Positions 18,002 through 24,270 of a DNA stretch of 27,108 nt are shown one piece after another. The translations under genes were made by a program, and so were the position numbers. Where the stretch lies: the NCBI GenBank assembly GCA_964418365.1, contig CAYQLM010000036.1, positions 1 through 27,108 on the forward strand, given 5' to 3'. Below the pieces are notes generated by a model that was given only the letters and a program-made list of their open reading frames with translations, did not search any database and was not told the origin of the DNA. The number at the start of each line of letters is the position of its first letter. The stretch's first letter is position 1. Origin of the DNA: JBBDXS01 sp964418365 (GTDB taxonomy: Bacteria; Chloroflexota; Dehalococcoidia; DSTF01; RBG-16-68-14).

Positions 18002-19036
18002 TCAGGCTCTCGCTTCGCGCAGTGGGGCGCTCACCTGATGGAGATACTGGAGGATCTCTCTGTTGGACTGCAGCGCGCCACTCTCTCGATAGGGTATGGA
18101 ACGCTCCTCGCAGAACGCTCTGACGATGGTCTGAGCCTTCTTCAATTTGTTCCTCGGCATGCTGGGGAATAGATGGTGTTCGATCTGGTAGTTAAGTCCG
18201 CCGTACCAGAAGTCCGTCAGGGGGTGAGCCTTGACATCTCGACTGGTCAAGACCTGGCGGCGCACGAAATCGAGTTGGCTCTCGGCGTCCAGAATCAGCA
18301 TCCCCTTGTGGTTGGGGGCGAACACGGAGCCCGTGTACAGGCCAAACAGAGCCTGATGAACCAGGATAAACAGGAGTGCCTGCCCGACGCTGAGCGCGTA
18401 AAAGACCAAGCCAAGATACAGGGCGACGTGAAGCACCATCAGCGACGCCTCGACGGCTCGATGTCTCGCTTCGGCCCGCAGGAGATATTGCACGCTGGCA
18501 GTCCGCACGCCGATCCCTTCCAGGAGCAGGACCGGGAAGAAGTAAAAGCTTTGGTATCGAACGAGAAACCGCAGCAGTCCTCGCTTGCTCCGGGCCTGCT
18601 CTTCGGAGAATGCGAATATCGGCAGGGCCGTGTGTGGGTCGAGCTCAAGGTCGTTCGGATTGGCGTGATGCTCGTTGTGCGTATCGATCCACCAACTCCG
18701 GCTGAGGCCGAGCAACAGGTTGGGCATCAAACCGAACAGGTCGTTCTTGCCAGCGCCGTCAAAGATCTGTCTGTGCCCCGCGTCGTGGCCCAGGTATCCG
18801 ATCTGGGCGAACGCGAAGGCCAAGAATGCGGCGTTGCAGAGCTGCAGCCAGAAGTTCTGCACGACGAGCAGAAACGTCAGGCTCGCGGCCAGTAAGGTTA
18901 GCCTGAGGACTGTATTGAGGACGTAGTATGCGATCTGCTTGTCCAACAGGCCTTGTTGCACGATCAAGCGCTTCAGGTCAGCGTAGTCGTGCTGCTGCAG
19001 CTCCGCTTGGAAGGATGCAGGCTGTGGCGATCCCAT
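18002..19036 (-). CDS. Membrane fatty acid desaturase (acyl-lipid, three His boxes)
   Basis: Integral-membrane di-iron desaturase of 344 aa from ATG 19036 (MGSPQPASFQ); the frame is open to ATG 19189, adding 51 residues without family character. Three His boxes: HDAGH (84-88), HNEHH (120-124) and QIEHH (284-288). The Gln at the start of the third box is the mark of front-end/linoleoyl-type acyl-lipid desaturases (delta-5/delta-6-like). Hydrophobic segments (for example YVLNTVLRLTLLAASLTFLL and ALLFILVHQALFGLYTG) surround them. No cytochrome b5 domain is present, so it probably uses a separate ferredoxin or cytochrome. It introduces double bonds into membrane-lipid fatty acids. It is a single gene; a promoter-like motif lies at 19215-19233. 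Regiospecificity cannot be read from sequence. Confidence 0.9.
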   Translation of the reverse strand: MGSPQPASFQAELQQHDYADLKRLIVQQGLLDKQIAYYVLNTVLRLTLLAASLTFLLVVQNFWLQLCNAAFLAFAFAQIGYLGHDAGHRQIFDGAGKNDLFGLMPNLLLGLSRSWWIDTHNEHHANPNDLELDPHTALPIFAFSEEQARSKRGLLRFLVRYQSFYFFPVLLLEGIGVRTASVQYLLRAEARHRAVEASLMVLHVALYLGLVFYALSVGQALLFILVHQALFGLYTGSVFAPNHKGMLILDAESQLDFVRRQVLTSRDVKAHPLTDFWYGGLNYQIEHHLFPSMPRNKLKKAQTIVRAFCEERSIPYRESGALQSNREILQYLHQVSAPLREARA

Positions 19037-19214
19037 GTTCCGAGGATCGCGCGTGCGTCCTTTGCGGTCCTTCCCAAGCGCGACTGCTCCGGAGGCACTG
19101 CTGGGCAGGATCTTCTCGGTGACCGTAGGAGGCCTCCTCTCGTATCTCAGCTGTCCGGCCTGCGAACCATCTCTCGGGCAAGCCAGCATGAATTACGCGG
19201 CTTATACGATCCGA

Positions 19215-19233
19215 ATTGTACTGTACTGTTCAA
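19215..19233 (-). promoter_or_regulatory. Promoter-like motif TTGAAC-N7-TACAAT upstream of the desaturase
   Basis: On the - strand: TTGAAC, seven bases (AGTACAG), TACAAT. It ends 25 bases before ATG 19189 and about 180 before ATG 19036. Boxes and spacing match the sites at 15270-15288 and 23760-23778. Here a conventional -35-like box (TTTACC) also lies 17 bases upstream of TACAAT, so TACAAT may be an ordinary -10 box. The repeated AGTACAGTACA could bind a regulator. Confidence 0.5.
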
Positions 19234-19375
19234 GTCTGGTAAACGAACAGCGCCTGGCCGCTGTCGTCAGAATATCGGGGCACACTACGTGACAATAGTG
19301 CGTTGGGGTGCTGTCAAGCTGGCGTGGCAGCTCTTGGTCCGGCCCCCACTGCTCGCCACCGGCCGGTCGCACCTG

Positions 19376-22300
19376 CTACGGAGCGGTACACGATCGCCCG
19401 AACTCCTGCACTTCGATAATGATATCGGCGACACTGATTTGCCCGTCGTTATTCACGTCGAAACGCGGGTCCCAGTTCGCGCTTGGTGGCGGTCCGGCAG
19501 TGCTACCGAATTGCAGAATCATGAGCAGAATGTCGGCGACCGTGACCGCTTGGTCCGCATTGAAGTCGCCGCACTTGCCGATCAGCATCCCGCCGGTGAG
19601 AGCCTGGTGACCGATCGGCACGCCGCCGGTGATATCGTCCAGATGGCTCGTCGCGAAGACTAGGTTCGTCGAGCCGAAGTTGGCGCCGGGTTGGAAGGTG
19701 ATCGCCGCCAGCACGCCCGATCCGAGCGGTCCGTCGGGTGCGCTCCCGCTCGTGCCGCAGCTGTAGCTCACGCTTCCCGGGGCAATTGTTGGGGTAGCGC
19801 AACTAACTGCGCGCCCGGTGCTCCCAAGAAATGGTCCGGGAGCGACGGCAAGCACGTTCGCCACATTCGCATCGAACGTGATCGTGAAGTCGAAGCCTCC
19901 GAGTCCAGTTGCATAGCTTAGGTCCTGAACGCGTACATCCGCTGAGATTGGCGGGCCGCTGATGAAACCGACGATCGTCTCCGGAGCGACGCGCCCGGCC
20001 GGGGCCAGAAAGACTTGCGTCTCGGTCGTCGGCGTGGCCGTGCTTGTCGGCGTGGGCGTGTAGGTATCCGTCGCTGTCGGCGTGAACGTGTCGGTGGGTG
20101 TGGCCGTGCTCGTCGCCGTTGGCGTGGGAGTTCTCGTCGGCGTCGGCGTAAACGTGGGGGTCGGGGTGTCCGTCGCGGTAGGCGTCGGCGTGAAGGTGCT
20201 GGTCGGCGTGGACGTAAGGGTATTGGTGGGCGTCGGCGTGATCGTCGGCGTCCGCGTGAACGTCGGCGTGGGCGTACGGGTGGCTGTTGATGTCGGCGTA
20301 TCGGTCGGCGTTCGAGTAGGCGTGCGCGTGTTGGTGGCGGTCGGCGTCGCGACGCCACAGAGGCGCAGGCGCCACGAGTTCAGGGTGCCGGTGTCGCCGC
20401 TCAAGTCGTCAGTGATCTGCAGGCGCCACTCACCAGAGGAGTTCTGGCCGTCTAGGGCGGACAGAAGTCTTTCGGGCCGAAAGGTTCCGGTGAATGGTGG
20501 GGATCCGGCAGTAATGGACACGGCGGCCTCGTCGTCCAGGATGGTGTTCAGGAAGTTGTCGCCGCTTCCACCCACATCGGTGAAGAGCTCTACGAGCGTA
20601 CCGCTGGGCGATCTTAGGAAGACGTCCAGGTCAGCGTCCCAGGTATGGGTTATGTCGAGCGGCCCCACGTCTACGTCTGCTAGGACGAAGCTGTCCGCGA
20701 CATTGAGGACGGAGATCACCGTGGCCAGGTCGGGTATGGCCTTCGGCACGTCGGTGCTCGTGTAGCTCGTGCATCCCGGCGGGAGCGTCTGGGTGGGCGT
20801 GGGCGTGAGCGTAGCGGTCCGGGTCGCCGTGGGGGTGGGTGTCGGACAGCCGCCGGTGGGGCAAGGGGTCGGCGTGGGCGTGGGTCCCGTAGTACAGCCC
20901 GGGAACTTGAAGGAGGCGATGCGTGTGCTCCAGTTGAAGGAGCCGGAGGTCTTCAGGTACTCGGTGGTGTACCAGAAGGTGCAGTCGTCGACAGGGTCCA
21001 CGCTCATGGCGCTGTAGTCGCCCCAGCGGCAAGGGCCGGAATTCACGGGAGTGCACGTTCCCGTCTGCGAGCCGGTGCCCTCGATAACGGACGCTTCCGC
21101 CTGCATGGTGCTCAGGGGATCCGTGGACAGCCTGCCCGTGTAGCGGATGGCCGGATGGATGCTGCTACTGGAGACGCTGTAGCCTAGCGCCATGTTGCCG
21201 AACTTGTCCATCGCGGTGCTGCCCATCCATCGGTAGCTGCTGTCGGGCGCGTAGCTGCTCTGCTGATAGACGGTCGGCGTGCCGTTCGGGCTGCGAATCT
21301 CGTACCAGCGGGTGGCGGCGGTGCCGCTGACGCTCACCGAATGGGTGACGACCAGCGACTCGTGCGTGCCGAAGTTGCGGTAGGCGAGGCGGTACATCAG
21401 GCGGTCGCCCAGCGAGTCCAGCAGGGTACTCGTGCCGAGCTGAGGTACGCAGGCGCCACCGCCGCAGGCCGTGGCGAAGGAGGCCACCGGGATCGACGTC
21501 GGCCCGGTGAAGGTGCTGTTGGCCGGAGTCGTGAAGTCGACGTGGAACTTCCAGAGGCTGAGCGAGTTGCTGCCGAAGTTCATGAAGAAGTTGGGCGAGC
21601 CCGTTGGTGGCAGCAGCGTGCTGCCAGCCGCCGCGGTGGCGCCGTCAAGGTCGGAGGGGAGCAGGCTGCCGACGCTGGAGCTCTGTTGGAAGCAGACCGC
21701 CGTGGCTGTCAGGCCCGCCAGCATCCTGGTGCGGTCGAAGGCGCAGGCGTCGGCGCCGGCGAAGGAATTGCCCGAAAACATGTTGAATGAGATGTAGTAT
21801 GCGTCGGGCCAGACCCCCAGCTTAGGGTAGTCGGGAAAGTTGCTGAACGCGAAGGAGTAACGGTTCCAGGTGGTGGTCACGAAGTCCGACGTGTTCGAGA
21901 CGGCGATGCACTGGAGGTAGGGGAGCGTGCTCACGGAGAACTGGGTCATCACCCAGCGGTCTGCCAGCTTGTCGTATTGCGCGATCGGGTCACCGTTGTT
22001 GTTGGCCTCACAGCCGCCGCCGAAGCCTGTCCAAAGCGTGTTGCCGGCCACAGGACCGTAGACCAGGGCGCCCGAGGCCTTGTCGAAGGCCGCGAAATCG
22101 AGGTTCACCCACTGCACGAACTGAGTGGCGCCGGCGGCGCCGTTCGTGTCGGGTGGGGCGCAGCACACGGTCGAGTTGGGGACGCCGAGGCCGTCGACGT
22201 TGACCCCCGCGGTCGTCCCTATGCGGGTCGACGCCGAGGTCTGCAGCGCACCGTCGGCTGCCGCCACGATGGGCGCACCGGTTAGGCGAAGCGGCTTCAC

Positions 22301-22579
22301 CTGGAGGGCGCTGGGGGCCCGCTGGGGAAGGACGATGTCCTTCAGAGCCGGACCTACGTCCTGGTGCACAGCGTGCAGGACGTCGGGCGGTCGCGCAGCC
22401 TGACGTTCTGTGGATGCGCGCGTCCGACCAGCCTGTTGAAGCGCCGCACTCGAGGCTACGCGGTGCGTGGCAGCACTGATTGACGGCACGGCCCCAGCGG
22501 CGACCGCGCTGAGTAGAAGAAGGAAGCCGATGAGCGTACTAGCGCGCACAGGTGACTCGGAGACGGGGAACAGAGACAT
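19376..22579 (-). CDS. Large secreted protein: propeller-like N-terminus, P-domain, Pro/Thr linkers, cohesin-like domain, dockerin
   Basis: About 1,067 aa from ATG 22579 (MSLFPVSESP); a GTG at 22606 adds nine residues. A signal peptide (STLIGFLLLLSAVAAGAVPS) is followed by a Cys-, Trp- and Gly-rich domain of about 500 residues with the pattern CCAPPDTNGAAGATQFVQWV, known from secreted bacterial proteins of unknown function and probably a beta-propeller. Then come a Pro/Thr linker, a proprotein-convertase P-domain (DITHTWDADLDVFLRSPSGT ... GEWRLQITDDLSGDTGTLNSW), a second linker of about 110 residues, a cohesin-like domain (GLGGFDFTITFD ... GSGVLAAITF) and a type I dockerin with two calcium loops (CGDFNADQAVTVADIL and DVNNDGQISVADI). 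No protease catalytic domain precedes the P-domain. It is probably an adhesion or surface protein. Confidence 0.85.
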   Translation of the reverse strand: MSLFPVSESPVRASTLIGFLLLLSAVAAGAVPSISAATHRVASSAALQQAGRTRASTERQAARPPDVLHAVHQDVGPALKDIVLPQRAPSALQVKPLRLTGAPIVAAADGALQTSASTRIGTTAGVNVDGLGVPNSTVCCAPPDTNGAAGATQFVQWVNLDFAAFDKASGALVYGPVAGNTLWTGFGGGCEANNNGDPIAQYDKLADRWVMTQFSVSTLPYLQCIAVSNTSDFVTTTWNRYSFAFSNFPDYPKLGVWPDAYYISFNMFSGNSFAGADACAFDRTRMLAGLTATAVCFQQSSSVGSLLPSDLDGATAAAGSTLLPPTGSPNFFMNFGSNSLSLWKFHVDFTTPANSTFTGPTSIPVASFATACGGGACVPQLGTSTLLDSLGDRLMYRLAYRNFGTHESLVVTHSVSVSGTAATRWYEIRSPNGTPTVYQQSSYAPDSSYRWMGSTAMDKFGNMALGYSVSSSSIHPAIRYTGRLSTDPLSTMQAEASVIEGTGSQTGTCTPVNSGPCRWGDYSAMSVDPVDDCTFWYTTEYLKTSGSFNWSTRIASFKFPGCTTGPTPTPTPCPTGGCPTPTPTATRTATLTPTPTQTLPPGCTSYTSTDVPKAIPDLATVISVLNVADSFVLADVDVGPLDITHTWDADLDVFLRSPSGTLVELFTDVGGSGDNFLNTILDDEAAVSITAGSPPFTGTFRPERLLSALDGQNSSGEWRLQITDDLSGDTGTLNSWRLRLCGVATPTATNTRTPTRTPTDTPTSTATRTPTPTFTRTPTITPTPTNTLTSTPTSTFTPTPTATDTPTPTFTPTPTRTPTPTATSTATPTDTFTPTATDTYTPTPTSTATPTTETQVFLAPAGRVAPETIVGFISGPPISADVRVQDLSYATGLGGFDFTITFDANVANVLAVAPGPFLGSTGRAVSCATPTIAPGSVSYSCGTSGSAPDGPLGSGVLAAITFQPGANFGSTNLVFATSHLDDITGGVPIGHQALTGGMLIGKCGDFNADQAVTVADILLMILQFGSTAGPPPSANWDPRFDVNNDGQISVADIIIEVQEFGRSCTAP
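20016..20350 (-). repeat. Pro/Thr-rich linker coding repeat (long)
   Basis: About 110 codons made almost only of Thr, Pro, Ser, Ala, Asn and Asp in short TPTP- and TPTxT-type units, written on the + strand as variations of GTCGGCGTG. It joins the P-domain to the cohesin-like domain. The unit phase is irregular, as expected for a minisatellite kept in frame, and length may vary between strains. Confidence 0.85.
20776..20896 (-). repeat. Pro/Thr-rich linker coding repeat (short)
   Basis: About 40 codons (TTGPTPTPTPCPTGGCPTPT and on to LTPTPTQTLPPGC) joining the N-terminal domain to the P-domain. Two Cys inside and one at the end may form a disulfide that fixes the linker. Confidence 0.8.
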
Positions 22580-22697
22580 GGTAGCGTCGCGGGTTCCGCC
22601 ACGCAACTGCTAGATTCGAGAAGTGCCGATTGCAGTACTACGGGGAGTAGGCGGTACGGCCAACACTACCTGACATCTTGGTGCTTCCCACGAACGT

Positions 22698-23002
22698 ATG
22701 CAGGGTGGCCGCATGGACAACGGCCACGTCTACCCCTCCGAGTACGCGTTGCGCTTCGGCGAGCGGACGGATCACCCGGCCACGCACAGGGCCATGGTCG
22801 ACGAGCTGCAGCCGCATGATCCAGCACTCGGCAGGGCCGGGAAGCCGCCCGACCAGGCGAGCGGCCAGGAGGTGTTCGCCTGGGCGCCGTCTGGCGTGAC
22901 CGTCGGCGCCCGCATGGCCTGCCTCTCGAGCTTCTACAAGTTCCTGATCCGGATGGGGATCGTCTCGTCCAACCCCTGCGACGTGCTGGAGCGGCCCAGG
23001 GG
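22698..23002 (+). pseudogene. Tyrosine recombinase (phage integrase) N-terminal core-binding remnant
   Basis: The + strand frame contains VTVGARMACLSSFYKFLIRM followed by GIVSSNPCDVLERPRG, the classic end of the SAM-like core-binding domain of tyrosine recombinases ('S-x-FY-x-FL ... NPx'). The preceding part (HRAMVDELQPHDPALGRAGK) fits the start of that domain. After DVLERPRG the frame turns into Arg/Ser-rich nonsense, and the catalytic domain with its R-H-R-Y residues is absent. It is a truncated mobile-element remnant. Confidence 0.65.
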
Positions 23003-23005
23003 TAG

Positions 23006-23272
23006 CCGGGCCCACCGCGCGGGCCTCCGATCGAGACGGCGCTCGCAGCGTGGGGCAAGAGCCTACAAGCACTGGACGCCAAGGAGTCGCTCTGGCCGGC
23101 GGACGACGCCGAGCGCGCGGGCAGGGGGCTCGGCATCACGAACGGGACGTTCTCCGGCAACCTGCAGCGCGACCTGCGCGCGGCTGGGCTGCCGTGGCCT
23201 TTGGCTAGGCTCAGGCCGTCTTGCTTAGTTCGGCAACCGGTCTCGCCGTTGCCGTCGTCGGTTATGCGCTGA
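23006..23272 (+). other. Unidentified open fragment next to the integrase remnant
   Basis: In another frame, opened after TAG 23003-23005, the DNA reads PPIETALAAWGKSLQALDAK, then LWPADDAERAGRGLGITNGT and FSGNLQRDLRAAGLPW. The composition is protein-like (balanced charges, helical periodicity) rather than the Arg/Ser-rich chance type, but I do not recognise it. It overlaps the end of the SET gene on the other strand beyond 23225. It could be a fragment of another decayed mobile-element gene. Confidence 0.25.
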
Positions 23273-23752
23273 GCCGCGCCTCCGATTCGAGCCGAGCATG
23301 GTTCCTCGACAGTTGCCCGCTCCGCAGCGGCAGGCGTAGAGCTGCGTCCATGCTGGCGGGCGCCGCCCATCTCGCTTGTAGCGGTAATCATAGGTGAGCT
23401 CGGCCCCTGGTTGAATGTTTCTGGTCGCCTCGATGAAGATCCGACCGTCCTCGATGTATGAAGCACAGTTAGGATCACACGAGTGGTTGATGAAGCGCGC
23501 CGCGTTGCCCTGGCGGCTGGCATCGATGAAGGTGTCTCTATCGACCTCGAAGAGAAACGTGTGGTGGTGGTCCATTGCGTCGTCATCGTAGCGTTCAGCC
23601 GCCTCGGCGGCGCTGATGCGCTCGCCAGCGTACTCGATGACACGTGTGCCCGGTCGGATGCGTCGGATGGCGAGGGCGCCCCGCCCATGGATGAGCGAGC
23701 GGTGAACTGTGAAAGGCAACTGCCGCCTCGCCGTTGTCACCGTTCTTGCCAC
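23225..23752 (-). CDS. Small SET-domain protein (lysine methyltransferase-like)
   Basis: A stand-alone SET domain of about 175 aa. It has the N-terminal SET pattern HGRGALAIRRIRPGTRVIEYAGERI (S-adenosylmethionine binding), the pseudoknot NHSCDPNC with ELTYDY, and a C-terminal post-SET Cys cluster ACRCGAGNC, which with another Cys usually binds zinc; an Arg-rich tail follows. The frame is open to GTG 23824, but I prefer GTG 23752 (MARTVTTARRQL): a TACAAT box ends seven bases before it, suggesting a leaderless transcript, and this removes an overlap with the upstream gene. SET proteins methylate lysines in proteins; bacterial ones are uncommon and their targets (histone-like or ribosomal proteins) are mostly unknown. 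The nearby recombinase remnant raises the chance of horizontal gain. Confidence 0.88.
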   Translation of the reverse strand: MARTVTTARRQLPFTVHRSLIHGRGALAIRRIRPGTRVIEYAGERISAAEAAERYDDDAMDHHHTFLFEVDRDTFIDASRQGNAARFINHSCDPNCASYIEDGRIFIEATRNIQPGAELTYDYRYKRDGRRPPAWTQLYACRCGAGNCRGTMLGSNRRRGSAHNRRRQRRDRLPN

Positions 23753-23759
23753 GGGCACG

Positions 23760-23778
23760 ATTGTACACGACCTGTCAA
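23760..23778 (-). promoter_or_regulatory. Promoter-like motif TTGACA-N7-TACAAT upstream of the SET gene
   Basis: On the - strand: TTGACA, seven bases (GGTCGTG), TACAAT, then seven bases to GTG 23752. Same boxes and spacing as at 15270-15288 and 19215-19233. If TACAAT is a -10 box, transcription would begin at or next to the GTG. Confidence 0.5.
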
Positions 23779-23804
23779 TAGTGTCCGCGACCACACCACG
23801 CGGC

Positions 23805-24176
23805 TCATTCGGCTGGCGCACCACCCCGTGGCGCGTTGTTCACCTGCCAGTCCTCGAAGCGCATGACCACGAGCCGCAGCGGTTTCTTGCCGACACGTGG
23901 CTGATTGAGCACCACGACAGCCACTTTACTCGTCTTCGCACACGCCTCGACGCTCTGCTCCACGGCCCTGCGGACGCGGACGGGGATCGCCCGCATCGTC
24001 TTCACTTCGACGCCGTATTGGCCAGCCTCCATGTCGCTGCGACGGACTCCGGTGTTCGGGATGAGCGACGTACCGAACGCGTCCGCGATGCTCTGCTCTT
24101 GCTGCTTCCAGCGGCGATTGCCCCCGTTGCGGGTGCTCACGTACTCTGCCTCCCCCTCATGTTGGCTGTAACCCAT
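23805..24176 (-). CDS. Small PDDEXK-nuclease-like protein
   Basis: 123 aa. The core GVRRSDMEAGQYGVEVKTM has the layout of the PDDEXK (restriction/Holliday-resolvase-like) fold: Asp in 'RRSD', a strand, then Glu-x-Lys in 'VEVK'. An upstream helix (RRWKQQEQSIADAFGT) could carry the first acidic residue, and a downstream strand (KVAVVVLNQPR) completes the core. Proteins of this size occur in phages and mobile elements. ATG 24176 was chosen because GAGGT lies five bases upstream; ATG 24179 is adjacent. It may act on DNA, but nuclease activity is inference from a short motif, and no partner methylase or helicase is nearby except the SET protein just downstream. Confidence 0.6.
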   Translation of the reverse strand: MGYSQHEGEAEYVSTRNGGNRRWKQQEQSIADAFGTSLIPNTGVRRSDMEAGQYGVEVKTMRAIPVRVRRAVEQSVEACAKTSKVAVVVLNQPRVGKKPLRLVVMRFEDWQVNNAPRGGAPAE

Positions 24177-24270
24177 CATAGACCTCGGGGTGACACTATG
24201 TCTGCATGGTGTGTATGCGCCCGCGGCGTCACGAGCTGAGGATCGGACTCGACCGCGGGATTTTGCCGTC

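Noticed and set aside
19037..19189. 51-residue N-terminal extension of the desaturase from ATG 19189
   Set aside because: It has no family resemblance or ribosome site; kept only as an alternative because the promoter-like motif lies 25 bases upstream of it.
19339..19366. Hairpin CCGGCC/GGCCGG as terminator of the large secreted protein gene
   Set aside because: The stem is only six pairs with a 16-base loop, the arms are self-complementary and no T run follows; such pairs are common in GC-rich DNA.
20082..20765. + strand frame rich in Val-Gly repeats
   Set aside because: It is the antisense reading of the Pro/Thr linker and P-domain of the secreted protein.
12634..22579. A cellulosome
   Set aside because: Dockerin-like and cohesin-like modules are present, but no glycoside hydrolase, carbohydrate-binding module or scaffoldin with repeated cohesins is seen.
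22666..23688. 340-codon - strand frame across the integrase remnant and SET gene
   Set aside because: Composition is low-complexity Arg/Ser/Pro and it is a shadow of the SET gene and of the recombinase remnant, both of which have clear motifs.
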